From contig CP121688.1 of assembly GCA_038396625.1 (NCBI GenBank), positions 2,976,001-3,040,000 of the forward strand: DNA of 64,000 nucleotides, in the 5' to 3' direction. Positions 17,336 to 26,197 of the stretch are shown piece after piece (the first letter of the stretch is position 1; each line of letters begins with the position of its first letter). This DNA is from G038396625 sp038396625 (GTDB lineage Bacteria > Bacillota > Clostridia > Peptostreptococcales > Thermotaleaceae). Both the position numbers and the translations under genes were made by a program. The notes under the pieces were generated by a model. The model did no database searches. It was given only the letters and a program-made list of their open reading frames with translations, and was not told the DNA's origin.

Positions 17336-18913
17336 TTAGATTGCTCCTTTTATTGAGCATGGACGGACAATGCTTAATGCCTCTTCTATGGTAAGAACTT
17401 TTTCAACGTAATCCCTAAAAAGCTTATTCATTTGTGTGGCATAATGAATTCCTGAAGTGAGCACATCATATTTTGAACCGATTTGCGCAATACTTCCATC
17501 AAATAAAAGCCCTACTCTGTCACAAAACTTTCCTACAAATTCTACATCATGGGTTACCAAAATCACCGTATTCCCTTGCCTTTTAATATCTGTTATAATC
17601 TCTCCTAGTTCTTCCTTTAATCTTCTATCTAACCCCCGAGTAGGCTCATCTAAAAGTAATATGGAGGGATTCATCACCAGTATAGAAGCCAACGCAACTC
17701 TTTGTTTCTCTCCTCCGCTTAAATCTCTTGGATTCTTATTTTTATGCTCGTATAAATGTAATTGCTTTAATACTGTATCAATCATGGATAGGTCTTTCAT
17801 TCCTTGTTGTGCTAAGGTATAGGCTAACTCTTCATAAACTGTATCATTAAACAAATAATCATTGGGATTTTGTGAAAGATAACCCACGAGTCCTTTTACG
17901 TTTATTTTTCCCTTGCTAGGCTTTAGAAGTCCTCCTATATTTTTAAGGAGTGTAGATTTACCTCCTCCATTTTCTCCCATAATACCTAGTATTTCTCCTT
18001 TTTGCACGATCAAATCTAAATCTTTTAAAATTTCTTTGTCATTTTCATAAGCAAAGCTTAATTTTCTCATAGAAATTACTTCTGTTTTAGAAGATGTCCT
18101 ATACAATGGTACTGCTGTATAGGAAGATAATTCTATATTTTTGTTTAATTCTTTTCTTCCTTCTTTTATGGTAACAGGGATGCTACTGTGCCCCAATTCA
18201 AGAAAAAAATTTGAAACACCAGGAGCAAAACACATCTTTTTTCGATTCTGCCAAACTAAAAAAGTTTCTGGTGCTCCATCAAAGATTAGCGCTCCTTTCT
18301 CCATGAACCATATGCGGTCTGCCAAATGAAAACAACAATCAATTCTTTGCTCAATCAAAATAATCGTGTATCCCAATTCTTCATTGAGCCTTTTTAAAAT
18401 ATGCAGTATTTCTTCTGCCGCCACAGGGTCCAATTGAGAGGTTGGTTCATCAAAAACTAAAAATTTGCATCCCATAGCAATCGTAGCACCAATGGCTGTC
18501 TTCTGTTTTTCTCCCCCCGACAATTCATAGGTTTTGGCATTTTTGATATGCCACATATTTAGGAAACTTAAAGTTTCCATTACTTTTTTACGCATTTCCC
18601 CGTATTCAATGCCCATATTTTCAAGGCCAAAGGCAATTTCCCGTTCTACACTATCCATTACCAGTTGCTTTTCTGGATCTTGAAATACCATCCCTACCTC
18701 TACTGTACTGTCTACGCTGCCTTTGATTTTGCCTCCATAAAATCCAGGGACAATCTGATTAAATACTCTCCCTAAAGTAGATTTTCCGGACCCTGATTCT
18801 CCTAAAAGGAGGATAAATTCTCCTTCTCGAATGGATAAATTAATTTCTTTGATGGCAGGTTTTTCTGTTCTGGGATAGTAGTAGGTCAAATTTTTCACTT
18901 TACAAATTTCCAT
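17336..18913 (-). CDS. ECF transporter fused tandem ATPase (EcfA-EcfA')
   Basis: A 525-residue protein with two complete ABC domains in one chain, instead of two separate subunits. First half: Walker A GESGSGKST near residue 45, signature ELSGGEKQK, Walker B LVFDEPTSQLDP. Second half: Walker A GENGGGKST near residue 310, signature DLSGGEKQR, Walker B LLLDEPTRGLDR. The start MEICKV follows GGAGGTG; an upstream in-frame TTG overlaps this site. It powers the S/T membrane module. It overlaps the end of the T gene by 19 bases, which fits coupled translation. Confidence 0.93.
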   Translation of the reverse strand: MEICKVKNLTYYYPRTEKPAIKEINLSIREGEFILLLGESGSGKSTLGRVFNQIVPGFYGGKIKGSVDSTVEVGMVFQDPEKQLVMDSVEREIAFGLENMGIEYGEMRKKVMETLSFLNMWHIKNAKTYELSGGEKQKTAIGATIAMGCKFLVFDEPTSQLDPVAAEEILHILKRLNEELGYTIILIEQRIDCCFHLADRIWFMEKGALIFDGAPETFLVWQNRKKMCFAPGVSNFFLELGHSSIPVTIKEGRKELNKNIELSSYTAVPLYRTSSKTEVISMRKLSFAYENDKEILKDLDLIVQKGEILGIMGENGGGKSTLLKNIGGLLKPSKGKINVKGLVGYLSQNPNDYLFNDTVYEELAYTLAQQGMKDLSMIDTVLKQLHLYEHKNKNPRDLSGGEKQRVALASILVMNPSILLLDEPTRGLDRRLKEELGEIITDIKRQGNTVILVTHDVEFVGKFCDRVGLLFDGSIAQIGSKYDVLTSGIHYATQMNKLFRDYVEKVLTIEEALSIVRPCSIKGAI

Positions 18914-19770
18914 TTTTTGCACCTCCAAAGGAGCAGCCCATATGCTGCAAAGATTAAATCAATTAGAAGGAGAAACCGTATATCCTCAAAATGAAACTTC
19001 TCCAGCACAGGATAAAATGCATATACTCCTCGTTGACGGGTCATACCATAGATCACTAAAAACAATAAAAGTAAATTTATCCCGTGAAATATATAGTCGA
19101 TTTTTTTCATTCTTAAAGAAATATAAGTAGTTCTTTTTTCGTTTCCATATTTTCTAGCATAAAGGGCTTCTGCCCTCTCAAGAGAACCTTCTAGGGAAGA
19201 TACAAAAACAACTTTTAATAGAGGATAATAGGCTTTCATTTTCTTGCGTAGATTCTTTTCTTGGAAGTTTACACCTCGTAAAATCATTACATCCCTTACC
19301 CGTGCCATTTCTAACCTTAATCGATGGATCAAGTTGATGGTCATAGACATCGTCAAAGTCAGCTTATGGGCATACTTAGAAAAAAAAGAAAAAATATCAT
19401 CTCGATTTGTTATCACTGAATACAATAAAAATATCAACAGAATGCAAATCATTTTCAAAGCCATATTGGACCCAAAGGCCACAGCCTCCCATGTAATTTT
19501 GATTCTCCCCACCATAGGAATTCTAGGACTTTTATAAAGGATGGATCGTCCTGATTGTGCCATCAAAGGATTGATCAAAATAATCAATATGACCATATAT
19601 AAACTATATTTTATTGTGTCCTTTATTTTCTTTTTCTCTCCTGCTATCCCTATCCCCAGGATGGTAAATATCAATATCGATCCTATGTAAAGGGGATGAC
19701 TATACAGTAATGTTATAAAAAATAAGAGAATCGTAAACATTATTCCTGTTAAAGGATGTAATCGAATCAT
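18895..19770 (-). CDS. ECF transporter transmembrane (T) component
   Basis: A 291-residue EcfT-type protein. N-terminal membrane segments (MFTILLFFITLLYSHPL) are followed by a long amphipathic coupling region with the two Ala/Arg-containing motifs expected to contact the ATPases (VMILRGVNF and ALYARKYGN), then more C-terminal membrane segments. AGGTGAT lies upstream of the ATG, 8 bases after the DUF4430 lipoprotein gene. Part of the six-gene B12-controlled unit. Confidence 0.88.
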   Translation of the reverse strand: MIRLHPLTGIMFTILLFFITLLYSHPLYIGSILIFTILGIGIAGEKKKIKDTIKYSLYMVILIILINPLMAQSGRSILYKSPRIPMVGRIKITWEAVAFGSNMALKMICILLIFLLYSVITNRDDIFSFFSKYAHKLTLTMSMTINLIHRLRLEMARVRDVMILRGVNFQEKNLRKKMKAYYPLLKVVFVSSLEGSLERAEALYARKYGNEKRTTYISLRMKKIDYIFHGINLLLLFLVIYGMTRQRGVYAFYPVLEKFHFEDIRFLLLIDLIFAAYGLLLWRCKKWKFVK

Positions 19771-19778
19771 AAAATCAC

Positions 19779-20714
19779 CTAACTTTTTATTGGCATTCTA
19801 AGAATTTCATCTTTGCTCACAAAAACAGAAAAAGCGCCCTCAATCTGTTCTGGATAACGATAAATTAATGCGGCTGCTTTCTGAATGCATTCTTGATCAT
19901 TTCCCGTAATCATCCACAAGGTTCCCATTTCTCCATATGCTTTTAGCACCGATGCAATCACAGCACCCTTTTCATATGCTTTTATACGCACTCCTTGATC
20001 ATTTAGCACTTCTATTTTTGTACCCATATTGAAAAACAAGCCTGTTTTTCCCCTATTTTCGTAGATTTCTTTTACGTATGACATCTGAGAGACCTTTTCC
20101 CATGAACCAATAACAACCGAATGCATACTTCCATTTTTTAATTCTTTCCCATTTAAAGGCTCTAAAGCAATATGATTGGTTCCTTTCTTCTTTAGATCCT
20201 TCAATAGATTTTCGCCTTCTTGTTTATAATCTTTCTCATATAGAATTTCTATCTCTAAAGGATTTCCTTCATAAGCATTCGTAAAGTTTATAGGATAAGC
20301 CCCTATAATACTAGATCCATAGGCACTATTCCAATGATGATAATCCCATATAATAAAATCATTGGGTTTTAGCTCATATTCATCCGATCCTACCTCTGCC
20401 AATATGCCATTGACATAATAAAACCAGTCTATTTTCTTTTTATCCTTCATCCCTGTAAAACCTGATTTAAATCCATCAATCCCATTGATAAATCCACCAC
20501 CATATGCGATTTCAATCGTAAAGTTTTCTTCCATTATTTCCATGACACTCATATTTTCTGTAAGTCTCATTTTTTGATCATGTAATGTTTCACTACCAAA
20601 ATCTTTTGAAACGATTACGCGAATTTCTTGGTTTTCCAAGGTAGTTTGCTGAGTGCAAGCTGTACATATCAAAATCACTACCCAGCATAAAAGAAAGCTT
20701 ATTTTGGATCTCAT
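19779..20714 (-). CDS. DUF4430 (transcobalamin-like C-terminal domain) lipoprotein
   Basis: A 311-residue lipoprotein: hydrophobic signal ending in ICTAC, with the lipid-anchored Cys at residue 20. Residues about 50-130 form a DUF4430 domain, recognisable by IDWFYYVNGILAEVGSDEYEL and DFIIWDYHHW. This fold is the beta domain that closes over B12 in animal intrinsic factor and transcobalamin. The C-terminal half (about 135-311) is a separate mixed domain, partly ATPase- or sugar-binding-unrelated, that I do not recognise. Lipid anchoring beside an ECF transporter suggests a docking or lid protein for cobalamin at the membrane face. Confidence 0.75.
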   Translation of the reverse strand: MRSKISFLLCWVVILICTACTQQTTLENQEIRVIVSKDFGSETLHDQKMRLTENMSVMEIMEENFTIEIAYGGGFINGIDGFKSGFTGMKDKKKIDWFYYVNGILAEVGSDEYELKPNDFIIWDYHHWNSAYGSSIIGAYPINFTNAYEGNPLEIEILYEKDYKQEGENLLKDLKKKGTNHIALEPLNGKELKNGSMHSVVIGSWEKVSQMSYVKEIYENRGKTGLFFNMGTKIEVLNDQGVRIKAYEKGAVIASVLKAYGEMGTLWMITGNDQECIQKAAALIYRYPEQIEGAFSVFVSKDEILRMPIKS

Positions 20715-20774
20715 ATAGAATCCCTCCGTTTTTGCTGCATTAGGCTTTCAAACCCTTATTCTTTTCAGGTTGTT

Positions 20775-23700
20775 CTACATAATGCGTTGATATAACTTAT
20801 ACAGAATCACAGCTGCTTGAGCACGATTTGCTTTTTCAGTTGGAGCAAAAATTTCATTGCCTATTCCTCTCATCATGGATTCTTTGACACAAAGGGCCAC
20901 AGATTCCTTTGCCCATGCTGCAATTTCATCGGTATCATTAAATATTTCCAATTCCTTTAATTCCGTATCTGTATATCCTTTCTTCCTTAACGCCTTTCCA
21001 ATCATAACAGCCATTTCCTGTCTTGTAATATTCCCTTCTGGATCAAAAACCGTTTCACTTCTTCCAGAGATTAATCTGTTGTGATATGCTCCTGCAATAG
21101 CATCATAATACCAAGCATCCTTGGCTACATCTATAAAAGGAACATCTCTTGCATCATCGTATGCCAATACTTTGGTTGCTAATGTAGCAAATTCTGCTCT
21201 GGTAATGAGTGCACCTGGATCAAAAATTTCTTCTTTTCTTCCATGGATGATTCCCTTCCTTGCCATATCCTCCACTGCCTCTTTCGCCCATGCATAGTTC
21301 TGTAAGTCTGTAAATAGTGGTTGGCTTTTCTTGTCAACTATCTTTGCAAAGTATTTGCTGAAATGGCTTGTTTTGAAGGTTACCATACCTTTTTCTCTGT
21401 CGTATTCTCCTCCCATAGAAGTGATTGTGCCATCGTTCTGTAATAAAAACACCTCTACTTTTTCTTTATTCTTCACTTCTCCATTATAGGGAATGCTTAC
21501 AATCATAGGTTCTTGAAAACTGGATATTTTCTCTGCTTCAATCCTTGCATCTAGATCAACAATCAAACTGTCTTCTGGTACGTTATTTTTTACCAGCGCA
21601 GATAATGTATTTCTATCTACCTTTTTTGCACGAAGCCTAATCTCTTCCTCTTTCCAAAAAGTATCTGGTGTCACATAGAATACAGCCCAATCCGTATGAA
21701 TTTCCAGCTTCTTTATTTCATTTTTCTTTTGCATCTTCTTCATATCTAAGCTGACTTCTACCGCTTCTTTGTCCATATTTAATATTTCTATCGTCCATCT
21801 TCCCACTAGATCCTTTGGTACTTCTAAACCAATTGCCTCTAACTGTGTTTTCATAGCTTTTATTGTTCTCTCTATTCCCTTACCTAAGGAGTCTAGAACC
21901 ACGCTGTCTATTTTTGCAATTATTTTGTTTTCCTGTTGTTTTAATTGACTTTTTGTTAGCCTCTGTGTGCCTGCTTTTTCGATTACTTGCTCTGCTGCTT
22001 TGATTGCTTTTTGTTTCATTTCCTTGAGATCTTCTTCTGTGTTTTTGACGAAGTTACCCGTAAGCTTAATGATATCTTCTGCAATATTGCCCATTGCTTC
22101 TATATCTATTACTTGATCCATACTTGCCAATACCATCGCCATTACATCTGTGGCAACTTGTACTGCCTCTTTTTTATCTTCTTTTAATTTGTCTAGTGAT
22201 TTTTCTAATATTTTTATAATATTTATACTTTGATTGGCTAACTCCTTTGCTCCTTCTTCTGTCTTGATTCGCTCTTGAGCCTGTTCTATAAGGGATACCA
22301 CCTTTTTGACATTTTTCACAAAATTCTTTGCATCCTCCTGTGAATTTATTTGATTTATTTTTTGATCAAAAGCTTCTACGATCTCCCTTACTGCCTTTGT
22401 AATCTCACTTTCTTTTGCATTTTCATTGTCTAAAATATTTTGAGCACTTTCGATTTGCTCAGCAATTTCCTCTATAGGTATGTCCCCTGAAACATTTGTA
22501 TTTCTTGGATCCGATGTATAATCTAAGGTATAAAACCACGCTATTTCCTCTCCACCATATAATACTACAGCATCCGAACCACTGCTTGTGGTACTGCCAT
22601 TTACATTAAACAGCCAGCCACTTTTTTCCCCTTTATCTTTTTCAGCTTGCCCATCTATGCTTACAAAATAATCTCCACTTTTAACACTGTAGCTGATTTC
22701 TTTACTGTCTAGAGTTCTCTTCGTAACTGTAAACACCGTATCATCCTTTTGAAGCTTTACCTCAGTTTTCGATAGGATAGTACCCTTATATCCCTTAATA
22801 GAAATGGCTACGGTACTTCCTTCTACCGGCTGATTTCCCCCACCTCCATTGTTACCTCCATCACCTGTTATATTTACAATCCCACCTAACATCAAGTATG
22901 CATCCAATGCCCAGGTGTTGTCTGAAATATTTTTAGAGGTTCCAAAGGTTCCATCATTATTTAATGCATCATTTTTTATATAATCCACAGGACCTCTGCC
23001 ATTACGCTTCCATGCATTCAAATCTTCCTCCAAAAGCTTTAAGGTATGCATTGCCTCTGAAGTGTTTATCACTGGATCATCCCAGCCTCCATTATTAAAG
23101 CTTCCATCCTTCTGCTGCTTTCCTTTGATCCAGTCTACACCTTTTGCAATGGCTTGATCCACCTTATCCTGATTGGATACATCATTTTTTAGATAGATGA
23201 GGGCTCGCACAGCCTGAGCTGTTACCTTAAAGTCTTGCCATCCAGAAGTCCAGCCGCCTGTAGCCGTATTTTGCTGATTTAATATATAGTCTACAGCTTT
23301 TTGGGTATCAATCTTGTCAATATCTCCTCCTCGACCTAATGCTTCTAGGGCAGCGATATCGCTAAATCCATTGTTATCGAAAGAACCATTTTGACTACTA
23401 CTTTGTCTATCTATTAGTATATCCAGCAATGCTTTGGTATTTTCTGATTGCCCTAGCCCCTTCATGGCCAGATATTGATGGGCAATCTTTTCTGAGGTAT
23501 ATGCATTAACTTCATTGTCCTGCCAATCTAGCTTTTTCTTATGGGGATTCTCTATGATCTCGTCTGCTAACTGGATAACCTTCTCTTCCATGCTTGTGCC
23601 ACCATATACCCACGAAGCCACATCCACTTCTGCTTGACGCAATATGTAAATATCATCCCCCCCAAAATTTCCATATTCTCCATCTACAGGGGTTCCATTT

Positions 23701-23921
23701 TCATATAAGTTTTTATTGTTCTTTGCTGCTTTTGTAGCTAAATCTGATACATCATAAACTGCTTTAGAAACCGATGCATCATAAACCGCTGCAGTAACCA
23801 CCCCATTATCTTCAAAACCAATAATCATTGAGAAGGTAGGTGCCACTAAAGTTAAAGCCATCACAAAAAATATTGTTCGTGCAATTTGGCTTTTCCATCT
23901 TTTGCTCATCAAACAATTCAT
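20775..23921 (-). CDS. S-layer-anchored intrinsic-factor-like protein (alpha/alpha barrel + DUF4430 + SLH)
   Basis: A 1048-residue surface protein, first gene after the B12 riboswitch; GGAGGG lies 6 bases before the ATG. Order: signal peptide (to about 43); alpha/alpha-barrel repeats about 90-348 (NNGFSDIAALEALGRGGD, FKVTAQAVRALIYLKN, KQQKDGSFNNGGW); Gly/Asn linker 353-364; DUF4430 about 371-467 (KSGWLFNVNG, EEIAWFYTLDY); a long charged helical, probably coiled-coil region about 480-700; a beta-rich part about 700-860; and three SLH repeats from about 868 to the end. The barrel + DUF4430 pair is the domain pair of animal intrinsic factor. With the riboswitch, it is inferred to bind cobalamin at the cell wall. 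Confidence 0.82.
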   Translation of the reverse strand: MNCLMSKRWKSQIARTIFFVMALTLVAPTFSMIIGFEDNGVVTAAVYDASVSKAVYDVSDLATKAAKNNKNLYENGTPVDGEYGNFGGDDIYILRQAEVDVASWVYGGTSMEEKVIQLADEIIENPHKKKLDWQDNEVNAYTSEKIAHQYLAMKGLGQSENTKALLDILIDRQSSSQNGSFDNNGFSDIAALEALGRGGDIDKIDTQKAVDYILNQQNTATGGWTSGWQDFKVTAQAVRALIYLKNDVSNQDKVDQAIAKGVDWIKGKQQKDGSFNNGGWDDPVINTSEAMHTLKLLEEDLNAWKRNGRGPVDYIKNDALNNDGTFGTSKNISDNTWALDAYLMLGGIVNITGDGGNNGGGGNQPVEGSTVAISIKGYKGTILSKTEVKLQKDDTVFTVTKRTLDSKEISYSVKSGDYFVSIDGQAEKDKGEKSGWLFNVNGSTTSSGSDAVVLYGGEEIAWFYTLDYTSDPRNTNVSGDIPIEEIAEQIESAQNILDNENAKESEITKAVREIVEAFDQKINQINSQEDAKNFVKNVKKVVSLIEQAQERIKTEEGAKELANQSINIIKILEKSLDKLKEDKKEAVQVATDVMAMVLASMDQVIDIEAMGNIAEDIIKLTGNFVKNTEEDLKEMKQKAIKAAEQVIEKAGTQRLTKSQLKQQENKIIAKIDSVVLDSLGKGIERTIKAMKTQLEAIGLEVPKDLVGRWTIEILNMDKEAVEVSLDMKKMQKKNEIKKLEIHTDWAVFYVTPDTFWKEEEIRLRAKKVDRNTLSALVKNNVPEDSLIVDLDARIEAEKISSFQEPMIVSIPYNGEVKNKEKVEVFLLQNDGTITSMGGEYDREKGMVTFKTSHFSKYFAKIVDKKSQPLFTDLQNYAWAKEAVEDMARKGIIHGRKEEIFDPGALITRAEFATLATKVLAYDDARDVPFIDVAKDAWYYDAIAGAYHNRLISGRSETVFDPEGNITRQEMAVMIGKALRKKGYTDTELKELEIFNDTDEIAAWAKESVALCVKESMMRGIGNEIFAPTEKANRAQAAVILYKLYQRIM

Positions 23922-23981
23922 ATGATTCCCTCCTGTTCTTTTTTCTTATAGTAGTCTTAAAATTTTTGCGAATAGTTCTAT

Positions 23982-24014
23982 TAAAAAAACCTTTTCCGCT
24001 TTGGAAAAGGTTTA
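23982..24014 (-). terminator. Riboswitch-controlled intrinsic terminator
   Basis: Read leftward: AAACCTTTTCC, loop AAAGC, GGAAAAGG followed by TTTTTTT. It lies between the cobalamin riboswitch and the first gene of the B12 operon, about 60 bases before the start codon, so it is the expected off-state terminator. Confidence 0.85.
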
Positions 24015-24134
24015 AGATACATTATGGCTGTATAAATAATGAAAATTTTTACCTAGATAGCTCAAAATTTTTAATGATTTTCATTGCTATAACAAATCCA
24101 TATATCTTCTTTTCCTCTAAGTCGGAGGATTGTT

Positions 24135-24300
24135 GAAGAATATAGCAACAGGTCTCCTGGCTCACGGATCATTTTTGGGTCAAACCTTCCCATCTAGCAC
24201 TTCCCAGTGACATAAACAGTGGTAAACGATGACCTTCATTCCCGCTTACAGTTGCGACTACAGCAAGGGCTTTTCACCCTTTTCCCTAAATTACTATATC
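24135..24300 (-). ncRNA. Cobalamin (B12) riboswitch
   Basis: Read on the minus strand, the order of conserved blocks is that of the cobalamin riboswitch: TAGGGAA then GGTGAAAAGCCC; AACTGTAAGCGGGAA; CACTGGGAAG; and the B12 box GAGCCAGGAGACCTG. Closing stem P1 pairs 24291-24300 with 24136-24146. It precedes the six-gene ECF/intrinsic-factor-like operon and is followed by an intrinsic terminator, so B12 should switch the operon off. The rest of the 622-base gap holds about 120 bases between aptamer and terminator with no gene, and an AT-rich promoter region of the rightward symporter. Confidence 0.93.
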
Positions 24301-24543
24301 TTTTCAATTTTAAGAACTATTACTATCTCCATTATATCACTCAGTTGGTATATGTCAATATTTTCCTGGTTTTATTTCTAGAGTGCCATGATATCCTATA
24401 TGTGGAATTTCATTTTTATTGACTTTCTTATCAATTTTTAATATAATGCTAAGGTCTGTTTCAATATCATTCATGTATAACATCGTCATCAAATGAGGAT
24501 TCTATTGAATATCTACACTACATTATACAAGGAGGTCTATGCC

Positions 24544-25926
24544 ATGGACAACACAAATCCTCAAAAAGATACTAACAATTTACAGGAGAGAGATGGATTT
24601 GCCAGCAGACTTGGTATCATTGCCGCAGCTGCTGGATCAGCTATTGGATTAGGTAATATATGGAGATTCCCTTATATCACGGGACAATATGGTGGCGCCG
24701 CATTTATTCTTATTTATTTGATTTGCATTGTACTGATGGGTATGCCATTAATGATTTCAGAATTTGCCATCGGTCGCATGGCACAGAAGAATGCTATTGG
24801 GTCTTTTAAAAAACTAGCACCCCATACCTACTGGTTTCTCATAGGCGTTATGGGTATTGCGGGAGCGATTATGATTTTGGCTTTTTATGGGGTCGTCTCG
24901 GGATGGTGTATTGATTATGTAGTAAGATCAGCAACCAATGCATTTGCTGGTAAATCTACTGAATCCATCATACATATGTTTGATGGATTGATTACCCATA
25001 CTTGGATGCCTTTACTTTGGCAATTTGTATTTATGATTTTAACAGGAATTATCGTCATTGCAGGTATTCAGAATGGTATTGAAAAATATGCAAAGATTCT
25101 CATGCCCTTGCTGTTATTGATTATCATCATACTAGATATTCGAGCGGTAACACTTCCTGGTGCAAAGGAGGGCTTATCCTTTTTATTCAAGCCTGACTTT
25201 ACAAAACTTTCTACAGAAGTGATGTTTGTTGCCTTAGGACACGCCTTCTTCTCCCTTAGTATCGGTATGGGTACAATGATTACCTATGGTTCCTATATTG
25301 GTAAAAGAGAAAATCTAGGGGTTACGGCCTTACAGGTTACCATTGCGGATACTTTGGTTGCCTTATTGGCAGGGGTGGCTATATTCCCTGCAGTATTTGC
25401 CTTTGGTATCAATCCTACGGAAGGGCCTGGACTAGCTTTTATCACTTTACCCGTGGTTTTTCAGCAAATGCCTTTTGGCAATGTTTTTGGCACTTTATTC
25501 TTCCTATTATTGGTGGTAGCTGCTTTAACTTCTTCCATTTCTATTTTAGAAGTGATCGTTGCCTACTTTTCAGAGGAATTAAAAATGTCAAGAAAAAAAG
25601 CTACGATTCTCAGTACGACCATCGTCACCCTTATTGGTATTCCTGCTTCATTATCCAACGGTCCTGTTTTAAGTAATTTCAAAATTTTGGGCTTTGGATT
25701 TATGGATTTACTCGATTATGTATCCGCTAATATACTGCTTCCTATAGGAGGGTTACTAATTTTAGCCTTTGGAGGCTGGTATCTTGGACGTGAAAAAATG
25801 GAAAGAGAACTTACCAATGGTGGAACGATTCAATCAAATTATCTATCTATTTTTATGATCCTAACGAAATTTATTGCACCTATTGGTATTGCCTTAGTAT
25901 TTTTAAAAGGGTTGGGCTTCATGTAA
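24544..25926 (+). CDS. Sodium:neurotransmitter symporter (NSS) family transporter
   Basis: A 460-residue membrane protein with 11-12 segments. The start is MDNTNPQ because AAGGAGGT lies 7 bases upstream; the frame extends 17 codons further without a site. TM1 has the family signature GSAIGLGNIWRFPYITGQYGG, which forms the sodium and amino-acid site. Bacterial NSS proteins such as LeuT and TnaT import neutral or aromatic amino acids with sodium. It stands alone here; tryptophanase is 30 kb away, so a tryptophan link is not shown. Confidence 0.93.
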   Translation: MDNTNPQKDTNNLQERDGFASRLGIIAAAAGSAIGLGNIWRFPYITGQYGGAAFILIYLICIVLMGMPLMISEFAIGRMAQKNAIGSFKKLAPHTYWFLIGVMGIAGAIMILAFYGVVSGWCIDYVVRSATNAFAGKSTESIIHMFDGLITHTWMPLLWQFVFMILTGIIVIAGIQNGIEKYAKILMPLLLLIIIILDIRAVTLPGAKEGLSFLFKPDFTKLSTEVMFVALGHAFFSLSIGMGTMITYGSYIGKRENLGVTALQVTIADTLVALLAGVAIFPAVFAFGINPTEGPGLAFITLPVVFQQMPFGNVFGTLFFLLLVVAALTSSISILEVIVAYFSEELKMSRKKATILSTTIVTLIGIPASLSNGPVLSNFKILGFGFMDLLDYVSANILLPIGGLLILAFGGWYLGREKMERELTNGGTIQSNYLSIFMILTKFIAPIGIALVFLKGLGFM

Positions 25927-25946
25927 TCAAATCAATTTCTCAGGTT

Positions 25947-25983
25947 AGAAATGTCCATCGCAGTTTAGCGTATGGGCATTTCT
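25947..25983 (+). terminator. Terminator after the NSS symporter
   Basis: Stem AGAAATGTCCAT / ATGGGCATTTCT with one G-T pair, 12-base loop, followed by TATTTTG. It begins 20 bases after the stop codon. Confidence 0.7.
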
Positions 25984-26018
25984 TATTTTGATCATATGCC
26001 CTGTTTTTCAAGGTCATA

Positions 26019-26048
26019 TTGACAAAATGGAAGTATTCATCATATAAT
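26019..26048 (+). promoter_or_regulatory. Strong sigma-A promoter for the hisD-like gene
   Basis: Perfect -35 TTGACA at 26019-26024 and perfect -10 TATAAT at 26043-26048 with an 18-base spacer. It places the transcript start near 26055, leaving a leader of about 140 bases before the hisD-like start codon. Confidence 0.75.
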
Positions 26049-26103
26049 ATTGATACTGTATTACACTAAAGTTATGAATCAATAAAGTGTTATTAAACTT
26101 AAG

Positions 26104-26167
26104 CTGTTGCCTAGAAATACATGATACTTCATAGATGGATCATCTTGTATCTTGATTGGATAGCAAC
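26104..26167 (+). other. Structured leader RNA candidate upstream of the hisD-like gene
   Basis: Three nested complementary pairs are visible in the 5' leader: GTTGC 26106-26110 with GCAAC 26163-26167, GATAC 26123-26127 with GTATC 26147-26151, and GATG 26134-26137 with CATC 26141-26144. No T-box, histidine-leader peptide or known aptamer motif was recognised, and no terminator follows before the AGAGGTG ribosome site. Confidence 0.35.
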
Positions 26168-26197
26168 CTATTCTATTTGCATAAGAGGTGAAATACA

